Assembly (NCBI RefSeq): GCF_036014215.1
Contig: NZ_CP107921.1
Location: 6,507,501-6,571,500, forward strand
Length of the DNA stretch: 64,000 nt
Source: Streptomyces sp. NBC_00440
GTDB lineage: Bacteria; Actinomycetota; Actinomycetes; Streptomycetales; Streptomycetaceae
Direction: 5' to 3'
The notes under the pieces were generated by a model that had not been told where the DNA came from, did no database searches, and saw only the letters and a list, made by a program, of their open reading frames with translations. Positions 23,576 to 32,364 of the stretch are shown here, piece after piece (position 1 is the stretch's first letter; every line of letters begins with the position of its first letter). A program made the position numbers and the translations under genes.

Positions 23576-26203
23576 TCAGCCCGACGCGGCGATCAGGAGT
23601 TGCCCCAGAGCGATTCCCCCGTCGTTCGGGGGCAGGAGTCTCGGCCGCAGCACCCTGAAGTCCGCTGCTTCCAGGCCGTGTTGGACCGCCCCGAGCAGTA
23701 CGGCGTTCTGGAAGACGCCACCGCCGAGAGCCACCACCCCGAGCCCCGTGCGGGCGCGTGCGAGCTCGGCGAGGGAGACCGTCAGGGCGGCGACGCAGGC
23801 GTGGAACCGCGCCGCGATCAGCTCGGCCGGCACCCCGGCCCGTACGTCCGAGACCACCGCGCGCACGACCGGCCCCGGGTCGGCGACGAGAGGCTGCCCG
23901 TCCACCGCTTCCCGGATCCCGAAGGAGTACCGGCCGTCCGCACCCGCTCCGTCCGGCCCGGCCGACCTGGCCAGCCCTTCGAGGCCGATCGCGGCCTCGG
24001 CCTCGTACTCCACCTCGTGCCGGACCCCGGCCAGCGAGGCCACGGCGTCGAAGAGCCTGCCCATGCTGGACGTCGGCACACAGCCGAACCCGGTACCGAA
24101 CTGATGGGCCAGCACGTCCCGTTCCCTCGGCGGGCACGCCCGTACGGACGGCAGCCCCTCGTCCCAGGCGACCCCGGCCGCACGGAGGTGGGCCAGCGCC
24201 ATCCGGTACGGCCGCAGCACACTCGCGTCGCCGCCCGCCAGCGGTACGTACCCCAGGTGCGCCGCCCGCTCGAACGACTTGTAGCCGGCGATCAGCACCT
24301 CGCCGCCCCACGCGGCCCCGTCCGTACCGGCGCCCGTGCCGTCGAAGGCGACACCGATCACACTCTCGTCCGCCCCGATGCCGTGCTCGCCCATGACCGA
24401 GGCGACATGGGCGTGGTGGTGCTGCACCCGCCGCACCGGCCGGGACCCCGAGTGCGCCACGGCCCAGGCGCCCGACCGGTAGCCGGGGTGCAGATCGGCC
24501 ACCAGCTGAGCGGGCTCGACCCCGGTGATCCGCTCCAGCTGCCGCTCGGTCCTGGTCAGCGCGTCGGCCGTGGCGAGGTCGTCCATGTCGCCGATGTGCT
24601 GGCTGACCCAGGCGTACCGCCCGTCGCCGAGCGCGCAGGTGTTCTTGAGATCCGCGCCGACCGCGAGGAGCGGTGGTACCTCGAAGGGCAGCGCCAACGG
24701 CAGCGGGGCGTACCCGCGGGACCGGCGCAGCGGAAGCTCCGCGCCCGCCACGAAACGGCTGACCGAGTCGTCGCAGGGCACCTCGATCCGCCGGTCGTGC
24801 CGCAGCCAGGCATCGGCCAGCGGCGCAAGACCGGTGAGGGCCGCGGCGTCGTCGGTGACGATCGGCTCACCCGCCAGGTTGGCCGAGGTCATCACCAGCG
24901 CGTCGGGGCCCGGCCGGTCGTCCCCGATACCGAAGAGCAGGACGTGCAGAGGCGTGTACGGGAGCATCAGACCCAGATCCGGGCTGCCCGGCGCCACCGA
25001 CGAGGAGACCCCGGCCCCCTCCGGCGTCCCGCGCCGCGGCAGGAGCACGATCGGCCTGCGGACCCCGGTCAGCAGCCGCTCCTCGTCGCCGGTCAGCGTC
25101 ACCAGTTCCGCCGCCACAGCGGTGTCCGCGACCATCACCGCGAAGGGCTTCCCACCGCGCCGCTTGCGCCGCCGCAGCTCGGCCACCGCCGTGTCGTTGC
25201 GGGCGTCACACGCGAGGTGGTAGCCGCCGAGCCCCTTCACCGCGACGATCCGGCCATCGGCCAGCAGCTCCCGGGCTCCCCGCAACGCGTCCTCGCCGCT
25301 CGCCGCCGGCGCCCCGTCCTTGCGGACCAGTTCGAGAGCGGGCCCGCACGCGTGGCAGGCGACCGGCTGGGCGTGGAAGCGGCGGTCGCCCGGATCGCCG
25401 TACTCCGCCCGGCAGTCGGCGCACATCTCGAACGCGGCCATCGTGGTGGCCGCCCGGTCGTACGGCACACCGGTGACGATGGTGAACCGGGGGCCGCAGT
25501 GGGTGCAGGTGATGAAGGGATGGCGGTAGCGGCGGTTCGCCGGATCGCGCATCTCGGCCAGGCACTCCCGGCACGTCGCGACATCCGGCGAGACCAGAGT
25601 GCGGGCGGGCCCCTCGCCACGGGACTCCCCGATGGTGAACTCCGTCCCGCCCAGGGGCGACAGGTCCGACTCGTGGACGGACTCGACCACGGCGAGCACC
25701 GGCGCGTCCGTCCGCAGCCTCCTGCCGAATTCGGCCACCGCCGCTGCGCCGCCCTCGACTTCGGCGACCACACCGGAGCCGGTGTTCACCACCGTTCCGC
25801 TGAGGGCGAGTTCGCGCGCGCTGACGTAGACGAAGGGCCGGAAGCCGACCCCCTGGACCACACCGTGCACCTTGAAGCGCCGCCGCAGCCGGTGCTCAGC
25901 GGGTGCACCGGGCGCAGACTCGGCGGGCGTCGCCTCACCGGGAGTCGCTTCACCGGGCGCGGGTTCCTCGTCGCGGGCGCGGCCCATCATCTCCAGGCCG
26001 GAGAGCGCCTCCCCGGCCTTCGCCGCGTCGATGACCTCCAGCGCGAAGCCCATATGGAGAAGCACCCAGTCGCCGTCGGCCGGAGGAGAGTCGAGCATCC
26101 CGACATTGATGCGCCGCCGCGCGCCCTCGACATCGACGAGCGCGAGCTGACCGGCATATCCGTCGACGAGCTCCACGACCCGGCCCGGAATGCCAAGGCA
26201 CAT
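23576..26203 (-). CDS. hypF: HypC-HypF fusion: hydrogenase maturation chaperone and carbamoyltransferase
   Basis: One 875-residue frame with two maturation proteins. Residues 1-78 are a full HypC domain (MCLGIPGRVVELVDGYAGQL, GDWVLLHMGFALEVIDA). Residues 79-103 are a low-complexity linker with the repeat PGEATPGEATPAE. From about 106 comes complete HypF: acylphosphatase (KVHGVVQGVGFRPFVY), zinc fingers (CRECLAEM, CTHCGPRF, CADCRAEY, CHACGP), YrdC-like domain (GGYHLACDARND, KRRGGKPFAVMV, TSANLAGEPI) and Kae1-like domain (HHHAHVASVM, ALGGGVFQN). HypF makes the carbamoyl group that becomes cyanide. AGGAGG overlaps the protease gene end, two bases upstream. HypF alone is about 770 residues, so the extra length is the HypC part. 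Confidence 0.93.
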   Translation of the reverse strand: MCLGIPGRVVELVDGYAGQLALVDVEGARRRINVGMLDSPPADGDWVLLHMGFALEVIDAAKAGEALSGLEMMGRARDEEPAPGEATPGEATPAESAPGAPAEHRLRRRFKVHGVVQGVGFRPFVYVSARELALSGTVVNTGSGVVAEVEGGAAAVAEFGRRLRTDAPVLAVVESVHESDLSPLGGTEFTIGESRGEGPARTLVSPDVATCRECLAEMRDPANRRYRHPFITCTHCGPRFTIVTGVPYDRAATTMAAFEMCADCRAEYGDPGDRRFHAQPVACHACGPALELVRKDGAPAASGEDALRGARELLADGRIVAVKGLGGYHLACDARNDTAVAELRRRKRRGGKPFAVMVADTAVAAELVTLTGDEERLLTGVRRPIVLLPRRGTPEGAGVSSSVAPGSPDLGLMLPYTPLHVLLFGIGDDRPGPDALVMTSANLAGEPIVTDDAAALTGLAPLADAWLRHDRRIEVPCDDSVSRFVAGAELPLRRSRGYAPLPLALPFEVPPLLAVGADLKNTCALGDGRYAWVSQHIGDMDDLATADALTRTERQLERITGVEPAQLVADLHPGYRSGAWAVAHSGSRPVRRVQHHHAHVASVMGEHGIGADESVIGVAFDGTGAGTDGAAWGGEVLIAGYKSFERAAHLGYVPLAGGDASVLRPYRMALAHLRAAGVAWDEGLPSVRACPPRERDVLAHQFGTGFGCVPTSSMGRLFDAVASLAGVRHEVEYEAEAAIGLEGLARSAGPDGAGADGRYSFGIREAVDGQPLVADPGPVVRAVVSDVRAGVPAELIAARFHACVAALTVSLAELARARTGLGVVALGGGVFQNAVLLGAVQHGLEAADFRVLRPRLLPPNDGGIALGQLLIAASG

Positions 26204-26205
26204 GA

Positions 26206-26709
26206 TCAGGACCTCCTGGTCGGGGCGGGCTCGGCGGGCAGCAGCCGGTCCACCAGAATCCGTACGGCGTCCATGGCCGCGGGCACCGCCGCGAGGACCG
26301 CGCGGCTGAGCCCGATGCCCTCACCGACGTCGGCGGGGGTGCAGCCCACGACGTAGGTGGACGGAAGGGTACCGCCCAGTTGTTCCAGATTTGCCAGCAC
26401 TGCTACCGGATTCATGCCATGTGCGTCGAATTCACCCGAACCGAGGTCGTCAGGACCCACTTCGAGTACGGTCACCTCGCCGGGCGGCCCCCCGCCCGGG
26501 CAGGCGTCGACCAGCACCAGCGCGTCGTACCCGTCCAGCAGGTCGTACGCGAGGTGCATGCCCCGGATTCCGTAGTCCACGACGCGGACGCCGGGCGGCA
26601 GTGAGCCCGCGCCGGTGAGTGCGCGGACCACCTCGGGGCCGAAGCCGTCGTCGCTCAGGAAGAGGTTGCCGACCCCGGCGATCAGGACGCGATCCGTCAC
26701 CGGCGCCAC
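26206..26709 (-). CDS. Hydrogenase maturation endopeptidase (HyaD/HupD family)
   Basis: A 167-residue protease that removes the C-terminal tail of the large subunit once nickel is in place. GVGNLFLSDDGFGPEVVRAL contains the first metal-binding acid of the family, VLVDACPGG the second (Asp in the LVDA motif), and EFDAHGMNP the conserved His of the nickel-recognition site. It lies directly upstream of the HypC-HypF gene, whose ribosome site overlaps its end. Its substrate must be HhyL in this island. Confidence 0.92.
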   Translation of the reverse strand: MAPVTDRVLIAGVGNLFLSDDGFGPEVVRALTGAGSLPPGVRVVDYGIRGMHLAYDLLDGYDALVLVDACPGGGPPGEVTVLEVGPDDLGSGEFDAHGMNPVAVLANLEQLGGTLPSTYVVGCTPADVGEGIGLSRAVLAAVPAAMDAVRILVDRLLPAEPAPTRRS

Positions 26710-26752
26710 GTCCCGGCTGCTGCGGGGCCGGGCGCCGGGGCCGACGCCGCGC

Positions 26753-26872
26753 TCACATCGAACGCATTCGCAGATACCGGCGGATGTCCGGGATCGACTG
26801 GACTCCCACGGCCACAGCGGCTGCCACCAGAACTGCGCCCGCGACTGCGGTGATCACGCCAAGGGTCTTCAC
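26753..26872 (-). CDS. DUF6893-like small membrane protein (39 aa)
   Basis: A 39-residue protein, MKTLGVITAVAGAVLVAAAV then AVGVQSIPDIRRYLRMRSM. One hydrophobic helix (about residues 5-25) is followed by a basic amphipathic tail. The GTG start at 26872 has GAGGAG upstream and overlaps the 474-residue gene as GTGA, so it is translated with the hydrogenase genes. The pattern helix-SIPDIRRYLRMR is what I recall as DUF6893, a tiny actinobacterial family usually overlooked by gene callers. A role as membrane anchor or regulator of the cytosolic hydrogenase is speculation. Confidence 0.8.
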   Translation of the reverse strand: MKTLGVITAVAGAVLVAAAVAVGVQSIPDIRRYLRMRSM

Positions 26873-28293
26873 GATGGGCTCTCCTCTCGGTTTTCGAGGG
26901 TGGTCCCGACGGGCAGGGGCTCCAGCTCGTCGGGGGCGAAATAGAAGTAACGGCCGTACCAGTCGTGCATGTCCGCCGCCGGATCGTCGACGAGGACCAG
27001 GGCGACATGCGTCCCGCCGTCGACGTCCGAGAGCACCGCGGTCACCCGCGCCACCTGACCGGCGAAGAAGAGGTCCTGGGCGTCCGCGCGGCGCGAGGGG
27101 TGCACCCGCACCAGGCTGCCCTGCGAGACGCTGACGCCGTTGATCACCACCGCGTCGGACGACGGACGCACGGCCGCGTCCGAAGCGGGGTCCCACCAGG
27201 GCGCGCCGCCGGTGTCGAACCCGGGCGGCTCACTGTCCCGGAGGTCGGCGTTCAGCGGTGGCAGCGAGCCGGGCACCGCTGCCGCGTGCGGTTCGCGCAG
27301 CAGACCGTGCAACTGCTGGAGATCCGCGGCGGACATGGCGTCGCAGCGTTCGATGATCTCCCTGGCCCGTGGGTCGGTGGCCCGCGCCTCTGCCTTCTCC
27401 TGCTCGGTCATGGTCATGACCCGCAAGGTCAGGATCTCGTCGATCTCGGTGGAGTCGAAGAGGGCACCCGGGCTCTGTTCGGCCACCTCCGGGTAGTCGT
27501 AGAGGATGATCGGCGCGCCCAGGACGGTGTCCGCCGAGCCCTCGGCACCGGCCAGCACCGGCCAGCATCTGCGCTGCCGGCAGCGGGCGGCGGCGGCTAC
27601 CGCGTGCTCCGGCGGTTCGAGCAGCGAGACGAACGCGCCGCCGTGCGCCCGCAGGATCAGATGCGCTCCGATCAGCGAGCTGCGGATCGCCTCGTCCTTG
27701 GATCCGGGCGTCCCCGGGTGCTCGTTGACCACGGCGAGGGACAGCCGGAGCAGACCGTCGTCGGCGGTGGCGCCCACCCGGATCCGGAGGTCCAGCGGAA
27801 GCCGGCGCCGTACGATCCGGCCGACCGGTGCGCCGTCCGCGTCCGTCAGCTGCTCCCTCTCCTCGCCGCCGGGCACCGTGCGCCGCACATCGGCCGGCTC
27901 CGTGAGGGAGAGCGCGGGCAGCACGATCTCCTGCTCGACCGCCTCCTCCCAGCTCAGCACCTGGGCGCCGTCGACGGTCAGTTCGGCGACCGGGGTGTGG
28001 CCGCCGTCCGCCTCGCGCCGCTGCACCTCACGCACCTGCACCTGGAGGAAGCGCAGATGAACCGTGACCGCGGTGGGCGACCCGTCCGGGGCCAGCAGGC
28101 ACTCCATCGCCATGTCCGGCTCCTCGCCGAAGCAGGCGGGCGCCGCGGACGGCGGCCCCAGCACCCCGAACTGCCAGCGTGACTGGTTCTTGTGGGAGCT
28201 GGCCCGGTACGGGTACAGCAGATACCCCTCGTACAGCACCGCGTCGGCGACCGTACGGACGTGGTCCAGGCTCGGGGCGTTCACGGGGGTCAC
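26869..28293 (-). CDS. Hydrogenase-island protein of unknown function (474 aa)
   Basis: A large soluble protein beginning VTPVNAPSLDHVRTVADAVL and YEGYLLYPYRASSHKNQSRW, with GTG at 28293 overlapping the previous stop as GTGA. It lacks membrane helices and signal peptide. The first half is beta-rich (for example VTVHLRFLQVQVREVQRREA and PLDLRIRVGA). The middle holds RSSLIGAHLILRAHGGAFVS and PIILYDYPEVAEQSPGALFD, then EIDEILTLRVMTMTEQEKAE. The C-terminus has an SH3-like VNGVSVSQGSLVRVHPSRRA, ending near DWYGRYFYFAPDELEPLP. I recognise no enzyme motif. Position between DUF6084-like and DUF6893-like genes marks it as a hydrogenase-linked factor. Confidence 0.75.
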   Translation of the reverse strand: MTPVNAPSLDHVRTVADAVLYEGYLLYPYRASSHKNQSRWQFGVLGPPSAAPACFGEEPDMAMECLLAPDGSPTAVTVHLRFLQVQVREVQRREADGGHTPVAELTVDGAQVLSWEEAVEQEIVLPALSLTEPADVRRTVPGGEEREQLTDADGAPVGRIVRRRLPLDLRIRVGATADDGLLRLSLAVVNEHPGTPGSKDEAIRSSLIGAHLILRAHGGAFVSLLEPPEHAVAAAARCRQRRCWPVLAGAEGSADTVLGAPIILYDYPEVAEQSPGALFDSTEIDEILTLRVMTMTEQEKAEARATDPRAREIIERCDAMSAADLQQLHGLLREPHAAAVPGSLPPLNADLRDSEPPGFDTGGAPWWDPASDAAVRPSSDAVVINGVSVSQGSLVRVHPSRRADAQDLFFAGQVARVTAVLSDVDGGTHVALVLVDDPAADMHDWYGRYFYFAPDELEPLPVGTTLENREESPS

Positions 28294-28946
28294 TGGACCA
28301 CCTCTCCGGTCTCGGCCAGCAGGGTGCGGACCGTCTCTTCCCAGCTGATCAGCCCGTGCCGGGCGCGGAAGCCGGCGAACTCGGTGATGACGTCGTGGTC
28401 GAGCCTGATCCACCCGGCGTTCGGGTAGTGGGCGGCGATCATCTCCCGCCATACCGCGACGGGCATCGGATGACGGGCCTCGCAGTCCCAGGGCACCTGC
28501 CGTACGCCGAAGCCGGCGCTGCCCTTGGTGAAGACGGTGCCCGAGAAGAGCAGGGTGAGCGGGACCGCGCCCTCGCCGAGTGCGTGCAGATACCGCGAGC
28601 CGGTCACGTCGAAGTCATAGGTGCAGGGCAGCGCGAGGTCGACCTCGGTGGCGCCGGTGAACCCCTGGACCGTGGTGTTGCACTGCATCCAGAGGAACGG
28701 CCGCAGGGTGTCCGCCCACCGGGACCGCTCCCCGAACAGCCCGCGCAGGCCCTCCTCCTCGGCCTTGTCGTACGAACGGCGCTGCGGTTCGATACGGACC
28801 TGGCACTGCAGGACGATCGCGTGGATCCGCTCGCCGCTGCTCTCCTCGATCCGCAGCCGGGCCGTCAACTGGGGCGCCGCAGCGTACCGTTCGGCCACCA
28901 CATCGAGCACCGAGAAGTCCAGTACGGAGAAGTCCGTGCCGCTCAC
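28290..28946 (-). CDS. Hydrogenase-island protein of unknown function (DUF6084-like, 218 aa)
   Basis: Soluble, beta-rich 218-residue protein. The start contains a tandem FSVLDFSVLD, reflecting a 15-base DNA duplication at 28905-28935. Then follow RLRIEESSGERIHAIVLQCQ, RPFLWMQCNTTVQGFTGATE and LPCTYDFDVTGSRYLHAL, resembling an immunoglobulin-like or C2-like sandwich, and a helical tail with HYPNAGWIRLDHDVITEFAG. The family name is from memory and moderately sure. It overlaps its neighbours on both sides (ATGA and GTGA), so it is made in step with the hydrogenase. Confidence 0.75.
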   Translation of the reverse strand: MSGTDFSVLDFSVLDVVAERYAAAPQLTARLRIEESSGERIHAIVLQCQVRIEPQRRSYDKAEEEGLRGLFGERSRWADTLRPFLWMQCNTTVQGFTGATEVDLALPCTYDFDVTGSRYLHALGEGAVPLTLLFSGTVFTKGSAGFGVRQVPWDCEARHPMPVAVWREMIAAHYPNAGWIRLDHDVITEFAGFRARHGLISWEETVRTLLAETGEVVQ

Positions 28947-29596
28947 GAGACCCCCTCCGCCGGGACGGTCCTGCTGCGGTCCCGCACCTGGTCGAAGAAG
29001 GCGTCCATCGCCGCGTGCGCCTCACGGCCGCCGTCGAAGCCGCGCCACAGCGTCCGCAGCCGGCCGACCAGCTCGTAGCAGGCGTCGACCGGGACCAGAT
29101 GGCACGAGCCGTCGCCGGTGCCGGGCCGGCGGATCAGCAGCGCCTCCACGTCGGGACGCAGCACCGCGAGCGCGGGCGCCGACGCGACGATGGAGTCCCA
29201 GGCTTCCAGCGGAAGTTCGGACTCGGTGGCGCCCGCGGGCCCGGGGTAGAACGCGACCGTGCGGCCCTGCACCGAGTTGCGGAAGAGGAACGCCAGACCC
29301 ACCGGGATCTGGAGTTCGTCCCAGGCCCGTGCGTCCAGCGGCACTCCGTCGAAGCGGAGATACCGTTCCGGCACCGCCCGGTAGCGCTGTCGCGCGTCCT
29401 CCTCGGTGAAGAGGAGATAGCAGGCGCGGCAGCTGCACATCAGCGCGCGGCTCTCCAGGTTCACCACGTGCGAGTGCTCGGGGGCGACCGGCTCCGCGCA
29501 CATCTCGCAGCGTTCCCCGGCCGCCGGCTGCGGACGGTTGCGGGTGATCCGCCGCAGCGCGGACACCGGGGTCGCCGTCCGGCCCGGGGCGCTCAC
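28943..29596 (-). CDS. Cysteine-rich hydrogenase-island protein (DUF5947-like)
   Basis: A 217-residue protein with an N-terminal metal-binding module: ERCEMCAEPVAPEHSHVVNL then ALMCSCRACYLLF, giving Cys30, Cys33, Cys54, Cys56 and Cys59 with nearby His41 and His43. This could hold zinc or an iron-sulfur cluster. The rest includes YRAVPERYLRFDGVPLDARA and IPVGLAFLFRNSVQGRTVAF. I recall the family as DUF5947, known only from hydrogenase clusters. The GTG at 29596 overlaps the NifU/Rieske-like stop. A role in electron transfer or cluster delivery is inferred from the cysteines and the neighbour. Confidence 0.75.
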   Translation of the reverse strand: MSAPGRTATPVSALRRITRNRPQPAAGERCEMCAEPVAPEHSHVVNLESRALMCSCRACYLLFTEEDARQRYRAVPERYLRFDGVPLDARAWDELQIPVGLAFLFRNSVQGRTVAFYPGPAGATESELPLEAWDSIVASAPALAVLRPDVEALLIRRPGTGDGSCHLVPVDACYELVGRLRTLWRGFDGGREAHAAMDAFFDQVRDRSRTVPAEGVS

Positions 29597-30537
29597 GCGG
29601 AGACCGGGGCGGGCACCGCGACGGAGACCGTCGGGCCGTCCACGAGCAGGGGCAGCGGGTCCAGATGCAGCCCGTCGGCGTCGAGGCAGGCACCGGCCCG
29701 CCGTACGTCGTAGTGCGCACGGCAGCCGGGGCACCGCAGCACGGCGTCAGCAGCCCCGCCGCCCAGCCGCCGGGCCAGTGCGGCGCCCTCCAGGGACCGG
29801 TCGCACCGGGCACACCAGTCACGGAAGGCGAACAGGTCGGCGCCGATCCGGCAGGCCAGTACCGGGACCGCGCCCGCGGTGAAGTGCCGTACGCCACCGG
29901 GCTCCAGGGCCTCCAGTCCGGGCACGGCCTCCCAGGACGAACCGCCGTCGCCGGGAGCCGACGCCGCCTCGTGGAGCCGGGAGAACAGCGAGTCCACCGT
30001 GACCAGCGGTCCGGGTTCCCCCGTCCCGTCCTCGGCGGGTGCCTCCACCTCGATCCCGGTGATCTCCGGGGCCGCGGCCTCGACGGCGCTCTGCACGGCC
30101 AGCTTGAGGGTGGCCGACGACGAGGGGCACCCGTCGCAGCTGCCGAGCAGCCGCAGGGTGACGACCCCGTCCGCCGTGACGCCCAGCAGTTCCACATCGC
30201 CGCCGTGCGAACCCAGATACGGCCGGACGCTCTCCAGCGCCTCCTCGACCCTGGTCTCCACGCCGTACGGGTGCAGCCCGTGCACCAGCAGCAGACTGGC
30301 CACCAGATCGTCGGCCGCCAGGGCCGCCAGCACCTCGTCGTCCAGCCGGCCCTGCTCGTGCACCAGGTCGAGCAGCCGTTCGAGCCCGGCGCCGTAGAAG
30401 TCCGTGACGAGCCGGACCAGTTCCTCGCTCCGCTCGCGGGCCACGGCGCCGCCCGCCGCGCTGGCGGCGATCAGCATGTCGATGCGGTCGCCGGTGGCCC
30501 GCCAGTCGGTGGGCCCGGACGCGGTCTCCTCCGCCAT
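29593..30537 (-). CDS. NifU-like/Rieske-like fusion, probable hydrogenase electron-transfer or Fe-S protein
   Basis: A 314-residue protein in three parts. Residues about 15-90 are helical. Residues about 92-165 are a NifU C-terminal domain with the cluster-binding motif GSCDGCPSSSATLK (Cys134, Cys137). Residues about 203-305 are laid out like a Rieske domain, but the expected C-x-H and C-x2-H motifs read DWCARCDRSL and RCPGCRAHYD. Four cysteines (242, 245, 269, 272) therefore replace the two-Cys two-His set, favouring a rubredoxin-like, zinc or all-Cys cluster over a classical Rieske centre. It overlaps hhyL by one base (TGATG), as expected for a partner of the large subunit. Confidence 0.85.
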   Translation of the reverse strand: MAEETASGPTDWRATGDRIDMLIAASAAGGAVARERSEELVRLVTDFYGAGLERLLDLVHEQGRLDDEVLAALAADDLVASLLLVHGLHPYGVETRVEEALESVRPYLGSHGGDVELLGVTADGVVTLRLLGSCDGCPSSSATLKLAVQSAVEAAAPEITGIEVEAPAEDGTGEPGPLVTVDSLFSRLHEAASAPGDGGSSWEAVPGLEALEPGGVRHFTAGAVPVLACRIGADLFAFRDWCARCDRSLEGAALARRLGGGAADAVLRCPGCRAHYDVRRAGACLDADGLHLDPLPLLVDGPTVSVAVPAPVSA

Positions 30538-32330
30538 CACTCGCTGCCCGCGGACTGGGTGGGGGAGTGCAGCAGTTCCAGCTTCTTGCCCTCGCCGAGA
30601 TACATGTGCACTCCGCAGGGGAGACAGGGGTCGAAGCTGCGCACCGTGCGCATGATGTCGATCCCCTTGAAGTGCTCCCGGTCGTTCTCCTCGAAGATCG
30701 GCTGGCCCTGCACCGCGTCCTCGTACGGCCCCGGCGTACCGAAGGTGTCGCGGGGGCTCGCGTTCCAGGGGGTCGGCGGGTACGGGTGGTAGTTGGCGAT
30801 CTTGCCGTCCCGGATCACCATGTGGTGCGAGAGCACACCGCGCACCGCCTCGGTGAAGCCGCAGCCGACGCCCTCCTCCGGTACCTCGAACTTCTCCCAG
30901 GTCTTCGTCCGGCCAGCCCGGATCTCCACGAGCGCCTTCTCCGCGAAGTGCAGCGCGCAGGCGGCCGCGTACGCCTGGAAGTAGGTGCGCGCCCGGTTGC
31001 GCTCGATCGTGTTGCTCCACTTCGGGACGTGCCACTCCAGCTCGACCGGGCCCTTGAGCGCGGTCTTCGGGAGGTTGATCTTGACGCTGTTCCCGGTGGA
31101 CTGGACGTACCCGATGTCGACGAGCCCGGCCAGCGCGGTGGTCCACAGCCGGGCCAGCGGGCCGCCGCCGGTGTCGAGGGCGAGATAGTCCTTGCCGTCG
31201 AACCAGCGTGGCGACATGACCCAGCTGTACTTGTCGTCCAGATCCCGCTTCTGCGGCTGCGGGTTGGTGTGCTGGTTCCACGGGTGCCTGCGGTCGACCG
31301 GGTTTCCGAGCGGGTCGTGGGTCACGAACATCTCCTGCTCCTCCCAGTCGCCGTAGTACGACGAGCCGAGGAGGATCCGGATGCCCAGGTTGATCTTCAC
31401 CAGGTCGGTGGTGACCAGCTTCCCGTCCACGACCACACCGGGGGTGACGTACATCTTCCGTCCCCACTCGGTCATGTCCTGGTACTTGAAGTTGCAGTAC
31501 TCCGGGTCCTGGAACGAGCCCCAGCAGCCCAGCAGGATGCGCCGGTTGCCGACCTGCTCGTAGCCGGGCAGCGCCTCGTAGAAGAAGTCGAAGAGGTCGT
31601 CGTGCATCGGCACGACCTTCTTCATGAACTCGACGTAGCGCTGGAGCCGGGTGATGTAGTCCGTCATCAGCTGCACGGTCGCCACGGTGCCCACGCCGCC
31701 CGGGTAGAGCGTGGAGGGGTGTACGTGCCTGCCCTCCATGAGGCAGAACATCTCCCGGGTCATCCGGCTGACCTGGAGCGCCTCGCGGTAGAACTCACCG
31801 GTGAAGGGGTTCAGCGAGCGCATGATGTCGCCGATGGTCTTGTACCCGTGGTCCTCGGCGTGCGGTGACGGGGTGCGGTTGGCCTGCTCCAGCACGCCCG
31901 GGTTGGTCTCCGCCACCATCTTCTCGCAGTAGTCCACCCCGACCAGGTTCTCCTGGAAGATGTTGTGGTCGAACATGTACTCCGCGGCCTCGCCGAGGTT
32001 GACGATCCACTCACCGATGTGCGGCGGCTTCACCCCGTACGCCATGTTCTGCGCATAGCAGGAACACGTGGCGTGGTTGTCTCCGCAGATACCGCAGATG
32101 CGGCTGGTGATGAAGTGCGCGTCGCGCGGGTCCTTGCCCTTCATGAAGACCGAGTAGCCGCGGAAGATGGAGCTGGTGCTGTGGCACTCGGCCACCACCT
32201 TCTGCTTGAAATCGATCTTCGTGTAGATGCCCAGGCTGCCGACGATGCGGGTGATGGGGTCCCACGCCATCTCGACAAGGCCGTCCTTGCCCTGTTTCCC
32301 GCTGCCACCCCTGCGTTGCGTCGCGGTCAT
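30537..32330 (-). CDS. hhyL: [NiFe]-hydrogenase group 1h large subunit
   Basis: Catalytic subunit of 597 residues that splits atmospheric H2. The two nickel-binding motifs are present: RICGICGDNH (Cys79, Cys82) near the N-terminus and DPCLPCGVH (Cys569, Cys572, His575) near the end. The last 22 residues after His575 are the tail to be cut off by the endopeptidase gene in this island. The start MTATQRRGGSGKQGKDGLVE has GAGGCGG upstream. The high-affinity group 1h (old group 5) assignment rests on the DPCLPCGVHMYLG end, the small-subunit features and the gene set. It lies 34 bases after hhyS. Confidence 0.97.
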   Translation of the reverse strand: MTATQRRGGSGKQGKDGLVEMAWDPITRIVGSLGIYTKIDFKQKVVAECHSTSSIFRGYSVFMKGKDPRDAHFITSRICGICGDNHATCSCYAQNMAYGVKPPHIGEWIVNLGEAAEYMFDHNIFQENLVGVDYCEKMVAETNPGVLEQANRTPSPHAEDHGYKTIGDIMRSLNPFTGEFYREALQVSRMTREMFCLMEGRHVHPSTLYPGGVGTVATVQLMTDYITRLQRYVEFMKKVVPMHDDLFDFFYEALPGYEQVGNRRILLGCWGSFQDPEYCNFKYQDMTEWGRKMYVTPGVVVDGKLVTTDLVKINLGIRILLGSSYYGDWEEQEMFVTHDPLGNPVDRRHPWNQHTNPQPQKRDLDDKYSWVMSPRWFDGKDYLALDTGGGPLARLWTTALAGLVDIGYVQSTGNSVKINLPKTALKGPVELEWHVPKWSNTIERNRARTYFQAYAAACALHFAEKALVEIRAGRTKTWEKFEVPEEGVGCGFTEAVRGVLSHHMVIRDGKIANYHPYPPTPWNASPRDTFGTPGPYEDAVQGQPIFEENDREHFKGIDIMRTVRSFDPCLPCGVHMYLGEGKKLELLHSPTQSAGSE

Positions 32331-32364
32331 TGCGCCGCCTCATCTTTCTGTCCGTTGCGGTCGG

